From: Vanilla planifolia
Lineage: Eukaryota > Streptophyta > Magnoliopsida > Asparagales > Orchidaceae
Direction of reading: 5' to 3'
Assembly (NCBI GenBank): GCA_023846275.1
Contig: JAIUJO010000619.1
Span: forward strand, 237,001-301,000
Length of the DNA stretch: 64,000 nucleotides
A program made the position numbers and the translations under genes. Positions 14,471-29,900 of this stretch are shown here, in pieces. The stretch's first letter is position 1; each line of letters begins with the position of its first letter. Below the pieces are notes generated by a model. It saw only the letters and a list, made by a program, of their open reading frames with translations, was not told the origin of the DNA and did not search any database.

Positions 14471-17400
14471 CTCTACTCTACACTTCTCTACTTGACTCCA
14501 CTCTACTCTAATATACTCTACTTTACTATACTCTATTCTACTCTTCTCTACTATACACTACTCTAGCCTAGCCTCATCTAGCTCTACTCTACTGTACTTT
14601 GTTGTACTCTACTCTGGCCTAGCCTAGACTACTTTAGCCTTGCAAAAGCTACCCTAGATTACTCTAAACTAGCTTCATTCTACACTACTCAACTCTACAC
14701 AAATCTACTCTACCCTACTCCACTCTACTATATCCTAGCCTAGCTTATCCTTACTTAGCCTAGCATAACCTAGCTCAACTCAACTCTACTCTGCTCTACT
14801 CTGCTCTACTCTACTATATTCTACTTTACTTTGCACTACTCTGCTTTACTCTACTCTATTCTACTCTAATATTCTCTGTCCTTCTACTCTACTCTTCCCT
14901 ACTCTGTTCTCCTTTTCTCTCCTCTGCTCTCCTCTGCTCTACTCTACTCTACTCTAATCTACTCCACTCTACTCTGCTCTACTCTAATCAACTCTACTCT
15001 ACTCTACTCTACTCTACTCAACTCTACTCTAGCCAAGCCTAACCTAGGCTAACATTACCAGGCTCTACTCTACTCTACTCTACTCTAGCATAGCCTAGCC
15101 TAACCTTGCTTTGCTCTGCTATTCTCTACTCTGCTCTACTTTGCTCTACTCTACTCTACTCTATTCTGCTCTGCTATCCTCTGTTATACTTTGATCTTCT
15201 CTACTCTACTCTACTCTACTCTCCTTTAGCAAAGCCTAGCCTAGCCTAACCTAACTTAGCTCAACTCTACTCTACTCTACCCTACTCTAACTAGCCTTAC
15301 TTAGCTTAGCTTAGTCTAGCCAACCTTATCCTACCTCTACTATATTCTATGCTACTCTACAATACTCTACTCACACTACTTTACTTTATGATACTCCACT
15401 CTAACCTAGCCTAACATCACCTAGCTTTCCTTAACATAGCTCTACTCTACTCTACTTTATTCTTCTCTGCTCTACTCTGTTTTACTCTATTCTTCTCTTC
15501 TTTGTTGTGCTCTGCTTTGCTCTACTCTAATCTACTCTACTTTGCTCCACTCTACTCTGGCCTAGCCAAGACTAGCCTAGCCTAATAGAGCACTACACAA
15601 CTCTACTCTACTCTAGCCTTACCTAACGTAGCCTTTCTTTGACTATTCTAACTAGCTCTACTCAACTCTACTCGACTCTATTATACTCTAACCTAGCCTA
15701 GCCTAGTCTAACCTAGCTCGACTCTACTCTACTCTACTCTAGCGCCTAGCTTGGCCTAGTCGAGCCTAGCCTAGCATAGCCTAACTAACAATTCTAAGCT
15801 CCGCTCTGCACTGCTTTGCTCTGCTCTTCTCTGCTTTACTCTATTCTACTCCACTCTGCTCTACTATACTCTAGCCAAGCCTAGTCAACATTACTCTACT
15901 CTACTATACTCTAGCCTAGCCTAACCTGGCTCTACTCTGCGATACTTTGCTATGCTCTGCTTTACTTTGCTCCGCTATGCTCTTCTCTCCTCTACTCTAC
16001 TCTACTTTACTCTACTACACTCTACTCTACTCTACTCTAACCTTGCCTAGCCTAACCAGGCCTAACCTAACTCTACTTTACTCTTGTTTAGCCTAGCCTA
16101 GACTAGCCTAACCTACCTCTACTCTACTCTACTCTACTCTGCTCTGCTCTACTCAACTCAACTCTATTCTGCTCTGCACCACTCTACTCTGCTCTATCTT
16201 CTTTACTTTATTTTGCTCTTCTATACTTTACTTTTCTCTGCTCTACTCTACTCTACTCTACTTTACTCAACTCTAGCTTAGCCTAGCCTTACCTAGGCTA
16301 ACCTAAACTTACTTTACTCTACTCTATTCTACTCTACTCTATACTCGCCTAACCTAACCAAGCCTAGCCTAGCCTAGCCTAACTTAGCTCTACTGCACTC
16401 TGCTCTACTCTACTCAACTCAAGCCTAACCTTGCCTCGCCAAGCCTAACCTAGCCTAGCCAAGCCTAACCTAGCTCTACTCTACTATACTCTACTCTATT
16501 ATACATTACTCAACTCTACTCTACTCAACTATAACCTAGCCTAGCTTAACCTAGCTCTACCCTACTCTACTTTACTCTAGCATAGCCTTGCCAAGCCTAG
16601 CCTAGCCTAGTAAAGCCTTGCCTAGCCTTACTTTGCTCTCATCTACTCAACTCTACTCAACTATATTCTACTCTACTCTATTATATTCTTCTCTTCTCTA
16701 CTCTACTGTACTCTATTTTGCTTTCTGCTCTACTTTTCCTTGCCCTTCTCTACTCTATTCTACACTACTCTACTTTTGTTTTCTCTACTCTACTCTACTC
16801 TGCTCTAGCTTAGCATAGCCTAACTGAGCTCTACTCTACTCTACTCTACTCTCGCCTAACCTAGCTTACCCTAGCCTAGCCTAACCTGCTGTACTCTACT
16901 CTACTCTACTATATTATACTCTACTCTAGTGCACTCTACTCTACTCTACTCTAAACTATCCCAGTCGAGATTAAACTTGCTCTACTCTACTCTACTCTAC
17001 TCTACTCTATCCCAACCTAACTCTACACTACTCTGCTTGCTCAACTCTATTCTACTCTACTCTGCCAACCATGCTATACTCAATTATAATCTACTCTGCT
17101 CTGCTCTACTCTACTCTGCTCTACTCTAAACTAGTCTAGCCTAGCCAAACCTATCTTAGCTCTACTCTACTCTAGTCTACTTTGCTCTTGTTAGCTAAAC
17201 TAAGCTCTGCTCTACTCTACTTTACTCTACTATGCTCAATTCCACTCTACTCTCCTCTGCTATGCTCTACTCAACTTTTCTCTACTATACTCTATTCTAC
17301 TATACTGTACACTAGCCTAGTCTAGCTTGTCCAAGCTGAGCCTCGCCTAACCTAGATCTACTTTACACAACTCTACTCTATTATACCCAACTTTACTCTA

Positions 17401-20400
17401 CTCTACTCTAGCCTAGCTAAGCCTTGTCTAGCCTAGCCCACTCTAGCATAGCCTAACCTAACCTAGTTCTAACCTACTTTACTCTACTCTAATCTATGCT
17501 ACTCTAATCTACTCTACTCTACTCTACTTTAACTTAGCCTAGCTTAGCCTAGAATAACCTATCTCTTTGCTACTCAACTCTACTCTACTCTACTCTATTC
17601 TACTCCACTCTACTTGAGCCTAGCCTAGCCTAACCTAGCTCTGCTCTACTCTACTCTGCTCTACTTTACTATACTCTATTCTACTCTACCACAATCTGCT
17701 CTATTGTACTCTAGCCTAGCCTAACCAAACCTAGCTCTTTTCTCTCTACTCTACTCTACTCTACTATACTCTACACTACTTTACTCTACTTAACTCTACT
17801 CTATTCTAATTTAGCCTAGCATATTCTTGCCTGATCTAGCTTAGCCAAGCCTAACCTAGCCAAATCTAGCTCTCCTTTACACTACTCTTCTTTACTCTAT
17901 TCTACTCTACTCTACTTTACTCTAACCTAGCCTAGCCAAGCCAAGCCTAACCTTGTTCTACTCTACTCTGCTTTGCTTTGCTCTACTCTATTCTACTTTG
18001 CTCTTCTCTGCTCTACTCTACTCTATCCTGCTCTACTCTACTTTTCACTTCTCTACTCTGCTCAGTATTACTTTGCACTACTCTACTCTACTCTGCTCTG
18101 TTATGCTCAACTCTATTCCACTCTACTCTACTATACTCTACTCTAGCCTAATTTAGCCTAGCCTAACCTGACCTAGCTCTATTCTTCCCTACTATGCTCT
18201 TCTATAGCCTAGCCTAGCTTAGCCTTGCTTAACAAAGCTCTATTTTACTTTTACTCTACTCTACTATACTCGACTGTAATCTACTATATTCTATTCTACT
18301 CATCTCTAACTTAACCAAGCCTAGCTTAGCCTAACTTAGCTCTACTCTACTCTACTCTACTCTACCCTACTCTACTCTTGCCTTGCCTAGCCTAGCGAGC
18401 CTAACCTAGCTCTGCTCTGTTCTGTCCTACTCTACCGTGCTCTGCTCTTCTCTACCCTGTTCTGCTATACTCTGCTCTATTGTATTCTAGCCTAGACTAG
18501 CCTTGCATAACCTAGCTCTACTATATTATACTCTACTCTACCCTAAGTTTGCGTAATCTAACCATGCTCTACTCTGCTTTGCTTTGCTTTGCTCAACTTT
18601 GCTCTGCTCTGCTCTTCTCTGGTCTGCTCTACTCTGCAATGCTCCACCCTGCTCTACTCTGCTCTACTCCATCATACTCTACTCTTCCCTACTCTACTTT
18701 ACTCTACTTTAGGCTAGCCTAACCTTGCCTAACCTTACCTAACCTCGCTCTACACTACTCTACTCTAATCTACTCTACTCTACTTTACCCTACTCTACTC
18801 TAGTCTACTCTACTCTACTCTACTCTATTCTACTCAACTCTACTCTATTGTACTCTTGCCTAGCTTAGCTTAATCTAGCCTAATATAGCTCTACTCTGCT
18901 CAACTCTACTTTAGCCTAGCCTAACCTACCCTACCCTACCTTAAACTAACCTAACTATACTCTACTCTCTTCTATTCTACTCTACTCCAGCCTAGCCTAG
19001 CCTCGTCTTGCCTAGCATAACGTAACCTAGCCTAACCAAGCTCTGCTTTATTCTACTCCGCTCTACTCTACTCTGCTCTGCACTACTCTACTCTACTTTG
19101 CTCTGCACTACTCTACTATGCATTGCTTAGTTCTACTCTTCTGCTTTGCTCTACTCTACTCTGCTCTCCTCTCCAAACCTATACTATACTTTACTCTACT
19201 CTACTCTACTATACTATACTCTACTCTACCCTACTATACTCTACTCTACTACACTCTACTCTACTCTAGCCAAGCCTAGTAAAGCCTAGCCTTACTTTAC
19301 TCTACTATATTCTACTCTAGTCTACTTTACACCAGTCGAGTCTAGCTTAGCCTACCCTAGCAAAGCCAAATCTAGCTATACTCTATGATACTCTATGCTA
19401 CTCTACAAAACTCTACTCTACTCTACTTGATGCTACTTTACTCTAACATAGCCTAGCCTAGCTTAACCAAGCTCTACTCAACTCTACTCTACTTTACTTT
19501 ATCGTACCCTATCTTTGCCTAGCCGTGCCTAGCCTAACTTAGCTCTACCATACTCTACTCTACTCTACTCTACCCTACTTTAATGTACTCTACTCTAGCT
19601 TGGCCTAGCCTAACCTAGCCTGGCCTATCCTAGCCTAGCCTAACTAAGCTCTAACCTACTTTACCCTACTCTACTATACTCTTCTCCAATCTACTTTACT
19701 CTACTCTAATCTACTTTAACTTTCCCTAGCCTAGCCTAGCATAACCTAGCTCAACTTTACTCGACTCTACTCTACTCTACACTACTCTACTCTACACTAC
19801 TCTACTCTACTCTACTCTACTATACCCAAGCCTAATCTAGCTCCACTCTACTCTGCTCTACTCTATTATGCTCTGCTCAACTCTACTTTGCTTTGATCTA
19901 CTCTACTCTACTCTACTCTAATCTTCTCTACTATACTCTAACCTAGCCTAGCCTAACCTTGCTCTACTCTTCTCTATTCTACTCTACTCTATTCTACTCT
20001 ACTCTACTGTACTATATTCTACTTTGCTTTACCTAACCTACCCTACCTCTACTCTACTCTACTCTACTTTATTCTACTCTACTCTACTCTATTCTATTCT
20101 ACTCTACTCTTCTTTGCTCTACTCTACTCTGCTCTATTCTTCTCTACTCTTCTCTGCTCTGCTCTACTCTATTTTACTCTTCTCTAATCTACTATAGCCT
20201 TATTTAGCCTAGCCTACCTTAGCTTTGCTTAACCTAGCTCTACTCTATTCTACTCTACCCTAGCCTACTCTAGCTTAGCCTAGCCTAACCTACCTCTACT
20301 TAACTTTTACTTTACTCTAGTCTACTATAACTTAGCCTAGCCTAGCCTATCTTATCCTAGCACTACTCTACCCTATTATACTCTATTCTTCTCTACTCTA

Positions 20401-23400
20401 TAATTCTCTATTCTATTCTACTCTACTCTTGCCTAGCCTTTAGCTAGCCTGACCTAGCTTTACTCTACTCTACTCAACTACTCTACCCTGCTCTGCTATA
20501 CTTTCCTCTACTTTACTTTACTCTACTCTATTGTACTTTAGCAAAGCCTATCCTAGCTCTACTCTACTCTACTCTTGCCTAGCCTACCATAGCTTATCTT
20601 AGCCTACCATAGCCTAGCCTAGCCTAACCTAGCCTGGCCTAACCTAACTCTACTCTATTATACTCTACTCTACTCTATTCTACTCTACTCTACTCTACTC
20701 TACTCTATTATACTCTATAGTACTCTACTCTATTAAGCTTTGCTCTACTCTACATTACTCTACACTACTCTAATCTGACATAGCCTAGACAAGCCTAGCC
20801 TAACCTAGCTCTACTCTGCTCTACTCTACTCTACTTTACTTTAATCTACTCTACCCTACTATACTCTTCTCTAGCCTAGCCTAGCCTATGCTAACCTAGC
20901 CTTGTATAGCCTAACTTAGATTTATTCTACTCTACTCTACTCTACTCTACTATACTGTACTCCATTCTAACTTAGCCTAACCTGGCCAAACCAAGCTCTA
21001 TTATACTCTACTCTACTCTACTATATTATACTCTAGCTTAGCCTTCCCTAGCCTAACCTAGTCTAACCTAACATAGCCTAGCATAAGCTAGCTCTGTTCT
21101 GCTTTGCTCTACTCTACTATGCCCTACTCTATCTTATTTTCTCTATTCTACTCCACTCTATTATGCTCTACTTTGCTCTACTGTACTCTACTCTATACTC
21201 TAGCCTAACCTAGCCTAGCCTAACTTAGCTATACTCTATGCTACTCTAGCCTCACCTAGCCAAGCCTAGCTTACCTTAGCCTAGCCTAGCCCTACCTAGC
21301 TTAGCTTAGCCAAACTTAGCTCTACTCTACTCTACCCCATGTTATCCTAGCCAAACCTTGCCTAACCTAGCTCTGCTCTACTCTACTCTGCTCTGCTCTA
21401 GTCTGCTCTACTCTATTTTGCTCTATTCTACTTTCTTCTGCTCTTTTTTGTTCTACTCTACTACACTCTACTCTACTCTACTTTGCTCTTCTCTATTATG
21501 CTCTGATCTACTCTACTCTTCTCAGCTCTGCTCTACTCTACTCTACTCTACTCTCCTCTACTATGCTCTACTCCACTCTAGCCTAGCCTAGCCTAACCTA
21601 ACATAGCTCTACTTTTCTATACTCTATTCTGCCCTACTTTAGTCTACTCTACTCTACTATTGCCTAGCCTAGCTTTTCTCTGCTCTACTCTGCAATGCTC
21701 TACTTTACTCTACTCTGCTCTACTTTACTCAACTCCACTCTATTGTACTCTAGCCTAGCCTAGCTTAGCTTAACTTCAGCTAGCTCTACTCCATAATACT
21801 CTACTCTACTCCACTCTCTTCTACTATACCCTACTCTTGCTTAGCCTAACCAAACATAGCCTAGCCTAACCTAGCCTAACCTATCTATACTCTAGTCTAC
21901 AATACTATACTCTATTATACTATACTCTCGCCTAGCCTAACCTAGCTCTACTCTGCTCTACTCTGCTCTACTCTACTCTATTCTATTCTACTCAAGCCTC
22001 GCCTGGCCTAGCCTAGCATAACATATCCTTACTCTACTCTACTATACTCTACTCTACTCTAACCTTTCCTAACCTAGCTTAACCTAACCTAGCTCTACTC
22101 TACCCTACTATATTATGTTATACTCTACTCTGCTCTACTCTATCTTACTCTATTCTTCTCCACTCTACTCTATTTTACTCTATTTTATTCAACTCTATTC
22201 TACTCTAAACTTGCCTAGCTTAGCCTAGCTTTTCCTAACCAAGCTCTACTCTACTCTACTTTGCTATAAAACACTCTCCTCCTCTCTATTTTGCTCTACT
22301 CTATTCTACTTTGCTCCTCTTCTCTACTTATCTCAGCTCAGCTCTTTTCAGCTTTGCTCAACTCTACCCTACTCAACTCTACTCTACTCTAGCCTAACCT
22401 AGCCAAGCTGAACTAACCTCTACTCTACTATCTTCTACTCTACTAAAAACTACTTTACTCCATTCTACTCTACTCAACTCTACTCTACTCGGCTCTAGCC
22501 TAGCCTAGCCTATCTTAGCCTAGCCGAACAAAGCCTAGTCTAACCTAACCTAACTCTACTCTACTCTTTTCTATAATATTGTACTCTACTCTACAATACT
22601 TTTCTCTACGGTAGTCTACCCTACCCTATACTAACTTAGCCTAACCTAGCCTTGTTTAACCTTACTCTAATCTACTCTCCTCTACTCTAGCCTAGCCTAC
22701 CCTAGCCTAACCTAGTATAGCCTGGCCTCACCTAGCCTAGCTTAGCCTAACTTAGCTCTGCTTCACTATACTTTTCTTTGCACTGCTCTACTATGCTTTA
22801 CTCTACTATTTTCTACTCTACTTTGCTCTGCTTTGCTCTAATTTACTCTACTCTACACCATGATACTCCAGCCTAGCCTAACCTTACCCTAATCTACTCT
22901 ACTCTACTCTACTCTAGCCTAACCAATCCTATCCTAGCCTTGCCTAGCATAACCTAGCCTAACATACCCTTACTTTACTCTACTCTACTCTACTCTACTC
23001 TACTCCATTCTAACCTAGCCTTGCCTAACCTAACTCTACTCTACTCTAAACTAGCCTTGCCTAGCCTAACCTTACTCAACTCTACTCTTCTCTTCTCTAC
23101 TCTACTATGTTCTACTCTACTCATCTCTACTCTACTCTACTCTACACTACTCTACTCTCTTCTACTTCACTCTATTTTGATCTGTTTTGTTCTGCTATGC
23201 TTGACTTTGCTCTTCTCTACTTTGCTCTACTCTATCCTACTTTACTCTAACCTAGCTTAGCCTAGCCTAGCAAAATCTTGCTCTACTCTACTCATCTCTA
23301 CTCTACTCTACCCTACTCTAGCCTAGCTTGGCCTAACCTAGCTGACCTTAGCCTAAACTTGCCTAGTCTACCCTAACCTAGCCTAACCTTGCTCTACTCT

Positions 23401-26400
23401 ACTATACTATACTCTACTCTACTCTAACCTTGCCTAGCCTAGCCTAACCTAGCTCTACTCTACTTAACTATACTTTATTCTACTCTTATCTAGCTTAGCC
23501 TAACCTAGCCTAGCCTAGCTTAACCTAACTCTACTCTGCTCTACTCAATAATACTCTGCTCTGCTCTACTCTATATTGTTCTACTCTATTTTGTTCTGTT
23601 CTAATCTACTTTATTCATCTCTACTCTTCTCTACTCTTGCTTAGCTTAGCCTAGCCTAACCTAGCCTAGCTCTACTCTACTCTAATCTACTTTACTCTAC
23701 TGTACTCTACTCTAGCTTTGCCTTACCTAGCCTAACCTAACCTAGCTCTACACTACTCTACTCCACAATATTATACTCTAATCTACACTACTCTACTCAA
23801 CTCTTCTTTATTCTACCCTACTCTACTATACTTTTCTTTAATCTACTCTACTCTACTAAAACCTAGCCTAGCGTAGCCCTACTTAGCCTAAACTAGCTTT
23901 ACTCTACTATACTCTCTCTACTCTACTCTACTTTATACTATTATGTACTACTCTGCTCTGCTCTACTCTGCTCTACTCTGCTCAACTCTACTCTTCTTTA
24001 CCCTACCCTACTCTACTCTACTCTAGGCTAGCCTAGCCTACCCAAGCTCTACTATGCTGTACCCTACCCTAGTCTACCCTAGCATAGCTTAGCCTAACAT
24101 AGATTAATTCTAGTATAAGCAAGCCAAGTCTAACCTAGAATAAATCTACTATACTCTACTATAAAAACATAGCCTACCCTACCATCACCTAGCCATGCCT
24201 AACGTAATGCAACTCTGCCATACTCTATTATACTCTATTACACTCTACTCTACTCTAAACTACTCTTGCCTAGCCTAGTCTAGCCTTACCTAGCCTACCC
24301 TAACCTAACCTAACCTAACATAACCTAGCTCTATTATGGTCTATGCTACTCCACATTACTCTACTCTACTCTAGCTTTGCCTAGTTTTGCCTTACCAAGC
24401 TTACCCTATCTTATCCAAGCAAAGCCTAGACTCTTATAGCTCAGCTCTACTCTACTTTACTCTACTCTGCTCTGCTTTGTTTTGCACTACTATGCTCTGT
24501 TGTACTATGCTTTGCTCTACACTTCTTTGCTCTACTCTACTCTACTTTGATATAGTCTACTCTACTCTACACTTCTACTCTGCTTTGCTATGCTCTACTA
24601 AATTCTCCTCTCCTCTCCTTTATTCTACTATACTCTACTCTACCCTACTCAACTCTTCTCTAATCTACTCTACATTACTTTGCACTACTCTAGTCTACTC
24701 TACTTTACTCCACCTTACTCTACTCTACTCTACTCTAACCTTGACAAGCTTACCCTAGCCTAGCCATGCTTTACTCTACTCTACTCTATTATACTCTACT
24801 CTATCCTACTCTACTCTACTCTAGCCTAGCCTAGAATGCCATAGCCTACCCTAGCTTTGCCATCCCTAGCCTCACCTAGCTCTACTCTACCCTACTCTAC
24901 TATACTCTACTCTACTCTACTCTGCTCTACTCTACTTTACTCCATTCTAACCTAACATAACCAAACTACACTATAGTAAACTCTACACTTCTATACTCTA
25001 CTCTTGGTTAGCCTTGGCTAGCCTAGTTTAGCCAATGCTAGCTCTACTTTGCTATGCTTAGCTCTATTATGCTATACTCTGCTTTGCTCTGCTTTGCTAT
25101 ACTATACTCTTCTCTACTCTACTCTGCTCTATACTCTAGCCTAGCCTGACTTAGCTCTATTCTACTATACTCTACTCTAGCCTTGCATAGCCTAGCCTAG
25201 CTTACCCTACCTAGCCTAATTTAGCCTAGCCCAACCTAGCTATACTCTACTCTACTCTACTTTACTCTAACATAGCCTAACCTAACAAGGCTTAGGCCAA
25301 CTTAGCTCTACTTTGCTCTTCTCTGCTCTGCCCTTCATTGCTCTGCTCTACTCTGCTCTACTCTACTCTAGCCTTGCTTAGCCTAGCCTAGCCTTGCCTA
25401 ACCTAACTCTACTATACTCTAGCCTAACCTAGCCTCACCTAGCCTAACCTAACTCTACTATACTCTACTCTAATTTACTCTACTCTACTCTACTTTACTC
25501 TACTTTAAACAAGCCTAGCCTGACCTAGCTCTACATTGCTCTAGCCTCACCTAGCTAAGCCTATCTTAGCCTAATCTAGTTTTTCTTTGCTCTACTCCAC
25601 TCTGCTGTACTCTGATCTCCTCTACTCTGCTCTTATCTGCTCACCTCTGCTCCCTTTTACTCCACTCTCCTCTATATTACTTTGCTCTGCTCTGCTCTAC
25701 TCTACCCTATTCGACTCAAATTTATCATAGCCCAACCTAGCTCTACTCTAATCTACTCTACTCTACTCTACTCTACTTTAACCTAGCATAACCTAGCTTT
25801 GCTCTGCTCTACTCTGCTCTGCTCTTCTCAACTCTGCTAAGCTCAGCTCTAATCTACTTACTTTACTTTACTCTACTCTACTATTCTCTGCTTAACTCTA
25901 CTATACTCTACTTTATTGTACTCTACTCTAGCCTTGTTTAATATAGCTTAGCCTAGCTTAACCTAACCTAATCTAGCTCTACTCTACTTTAGTTTAGTCT
26001 ACTCTTGCCTAGCATAGTCTAACCTTGCTCTACTCTACTCTACTCTAATCTACTCTACTCTATCCTACTCTTGTCTAGCTTAACCTAGCCTAACTTATTC
26101 AAACCTAGCACTACTCCACTCTACTCTACTCTACTCTAGCCTAGCCTAGCCTACCCTTGCTTATCCTAGCTCTACTCTACTCTTCTCTGCTCTACTCTAC
26201 TCTGCTCTGTTCTACTCTGCTCTACTATACTCTAGCCTTGTTAGCCTAACCTTGCTCTACTCTATTCTACTCTATTATACTCTATTATACTCTACTCTAC
26301 GCAACTCTACTCTTCTAAACTCTACTCTGGCTTAGCCAAACCAAGCCTGGCCTAGCTTAGCCTGGCTTTACTCTACTCTACTCTACTCTACTCTAATATA

Positions 26401-26520
26401 CCATGCTCTACTCTACTTAACTCTATTCAACTCTACTCTAATATACCCTCCTCAACTCTACTCTACTCTACTCTAGCCTAGCCTTGCTAAGCTGAATTTA
26501 ACTCTACTCTGCTCTACTTT

Positions 26521-26576
26521 ACTTTATTCATCTCTACTCTACTCTACTCTACTTTATTCATCTCTACTCTACTCTA
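26521..26576 (+). repeat. 30-bp exact tandem duplication
   Basis: The 30 bases starting ACTTTATTCATCTCTACTCT at 26,521 repeat from 26,551 and stay identical until about 26,576. ATTCATC is uncommon in the array, so the copies are recognisable as a duplication of six pentamers. Confidence 0.85.
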
Positions 26577-26920
26577 GTCTATTGTAGTCTACTGTACTCT
26601 GCCCAACTTTGCTTTGCTCTTCTCTTCTCTACTTTGTTCTAACCTACTTTATTTTTCTCTACTCTACTCTATTCTACACTACTCTAGCCTACCCTAGCTT
26701 AACAAAGCTCTTCTCTACTCTACTTTACTCTACTCTGCTCTACTATATTGTACTCTACTCTACTCTTGCCTAACCTAGCCTAACTTACCCTAGTCGAGCC
26801 TAACCTTGCTCTACTCTACTCTACTCTACTCAACAATACTATACTCTACTCCTCTCTACTATACTCTATTCTACTATATGCTACTATACTCTACTCTACT
26901 ATAACCTAGCCTAGCCTAAC

Positions 26921-26985
26921 CTAGCTTCATGTAACCTAATTCCACTCTCCTTTTCTTCTTAAGCTTTTCTCATTTTTGCTCTACT
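26921..26985 (+). repeat. Off-consensus pyrimidine-rich island
   Basis: Between two normal blocks lies about 65 bases that follow the pentamer pattern poorly: CTTCATGTAACC, then a CTCCTTTTCTTCTTAAGC tract and TCTCATTTTTGC. It could be a heavily mutated stretch of satellite or a small filler insertion. No other feature is recognisable. Confidence 0.4.
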
Positions 26986-29900
26986 CTACTCTACCCTGCT
27001 CTGCTCTGCTTAATTATGCTCCACTCTATTTTCCCCTCCGCTTTATTCTGCATTACTTTACTCTACTCTGCTCTAACCTATCCTAGCTTAACCTAGCCCA
27101 ACATAGCTCTACTAAACTGTGCTTTGCTCTTCTTTTCTCTTCTCTACTCTGCTTAGCTCACCTAAGCTCTACATTATTCATCTCAACTTTTGTCTGCTTT
27201 GCTCTACTCAGATATACTCTACAATACTCTACTCTACTTTAGCATAACCTAGCCTAGGAGAGCTTAGCCTAACCTAGCTCTACATTATTCTACTCTACTC
27301 TAACATAACCTATCCTACCTCATTCTAACCTTGCTCTACTCTACTCTTCTTTATTATAATCTACTCTAGCCTAGCTTAGCCTAGACTAGCCTAGCTTAGC
27401 ATTACCTAGCTATGCTCTACTCAGCTCAACTCAGCTCTGCTATATTCTACTCTGCTCGACTTTCCTTTGCTCTACTGTACTCCACCCTATCCTTGCCGAA
27501 CCTAGCTCTGCTCTACTATACTCTACTCTACTCTTCTTTGCTCTACTCTGCTCTACTATGCTCTACTCTACTCTGTCTTGCTCTACTCTACTCTATTCTA
27601 CTTTAACCTAACCTAGCTTAGCCTAGTCTAACTAAGCTATACTCTACTCTGTGACACTCTACACTACTCTACTCTACTCTATTTTAGCCTAGCCTAGTCT
27701 TGTCTAACCTAGCTCTACTCAACTCCACTCTACTCTACTCTACTTTACTCTACTCCACTCTACTCTACTCTAGTCTACTCCAAACCTACTCTATTCTTTC
27801 CTAAAAAAACCTAGCTTTACTCTACTCTACTCTAGCATAGCCCAGTCAAGCTCTAACCTAGCCTGGCCTAGCTAAACTCTACTCAATTATAACATAGCCT
27901 AGAATAATTGAACTCTACTTTACTCTACTCAACTCTACTATGCTCTTCTCAAACTACTCTGGTTTGCTCTGCTTAGCTCTACACTACTCTGCCCTACTAT
28001 ACTCTTCTCTACTTTGCTTTACTCTGCTCTACTCTACTCTAACCTAGTTTAGCCTAGCCTAGCCTAGCCTAACCTAACTCTACTCTACTTTACTATACTC
28101 TATTCTACTCTACTCTACTCAAGCCTAGCCTCGCCTAGCCTTGCTTACCTTACCTTAGCCTAGCCTCGATTAACCTAGCTCTACTCTACTTTACTCTTTT
28201 CTACTCTACTCTAGTCTACTCTACTCTACTTTACTCTACTATAACTTAGCCTAACCTAATTGAACTATACTATACTCTACTCTACTTTATTAGACTATAC
28301 TCTACTTTAACCTAGCTTAGCTAGCCTAATCTAGCTATGCTCTCCTCTGCTCGACTCTGCTCTATTATGCTCTGCTATGCTCTACTCTACTCTACTCTAT
28401 ACTCTTGCTTAGCCTTGCCTAACGTAGCTCTACTCTACTCTATTCTACTCTAGCCTAGCCTTCCCCAACTGAGCCTACACTAACCTAGCATAGCTTAGCC
28501 ATGCCTTTCTTAACCTAGCTCTACTCTACTCTACTATACATTAATCTACTTTACCCTACTTTACTCTGTACTACTCTACTCTACTTTACTTTACCCCACT
28601 CTACTCTACTCCACTCTACTCTACTCTACTCTAATCTACTCTACTCTACTCTACTCTAGCCTAGCCTAGCCTAATATGACCAAGCTCTACTCTACTATAC
28701 TATACTCTACTCCACTCCACTCTACTCTACTCCACCCTACTTTATGCTACTCTAGCTTTGCCTAGCTTACCCTAGCCTACCCTAGCCAAGCCTTGACCAA
28801 CCTAACCTAGCTCTACTCAAATTTACTCTACTCTACTCTAGCCTAGCCAAGCTTTTCTCTACTCTAGTCTACTCTACTCTACTCTTCTTTACTCTACACT
28901 ACTTTATTATGTTCTACTCTACCTTGTCTTGCTCAACTCTACTCTCTCTACTTTGGCCTAACCTTTCTTAGCCTAGTCTAGCTGAGCAATTCTCTACTCT
29001 GTGGCACTACACTACTCTACTCTAGCCAAGCCTAGCCTACCCTAACCAACATTAGCCTATCTTAGCCTTATCTAACTTAGCTCTACTCCACTCTAATCTA
29101 CTCCACTCCACTCTAATCTACTCTACTATACTCTACTCCAACCTAATCTAGTCTAGCCTAGCCTAACCTAGCTTTACTCTACTCTACTCAAACATAGCCT
29201 AGCTTAGCCTAACAAAGCTCTACTCAGCTCTACTTTGCTCTGCTTAGTTGTGCTCTGCTCTTCTCTGCTTTACTCTACTATACTATTATTCTCTAGTCTA
29301 ACATAGCCTAGCCTAACCTAACTTAGCTCTACTTTACTCTACTCTACTCCACTCTACTTTACTTTATTCTACTCCACTCTAGCCTTGCCAAGTCTAGCAT
29401 AGCCTAACTTAACCTAACTTAACCAAGCCTTGCCTAGCCTAACTTAGCTCTACTCTATGCTTCTCAACTCTGCTCTTCTCCACTCTACTCCACTCTACAC
29501 TACTCTACATTACTCTATTCTACTCTACTCTACTCTACTCTACTAAACTCTACTCTAACCTAACCTAGCATAATTAAGCTCTACTCTACTCTACTCTACT
29601 CATCACTGCTCTACTCTTCTCAACTCTACTCTAGTTTGCTCTGCTTAGCTCTACTCTACTCTGCTCCACTTTATTCTAGTCTGCTTTGCTCTACTTTGCT
29701 CTAATCAACTCTTGTCTTGTTTAGCCAAACCTAGCCTAGCCTAGCCTAACCTAACTCTACTCTACCCTACTTTATGCTACTCTAGCTTAGCCTAGCTTAA
29801 CCTAGCCTGCCTTAACCAAGCCTTGACCAGCCAAACCTAGCTCTACTCTACTATTCTCTACTCTACTTTACCCTACTCTATTAAATTATACTCCACTCAA

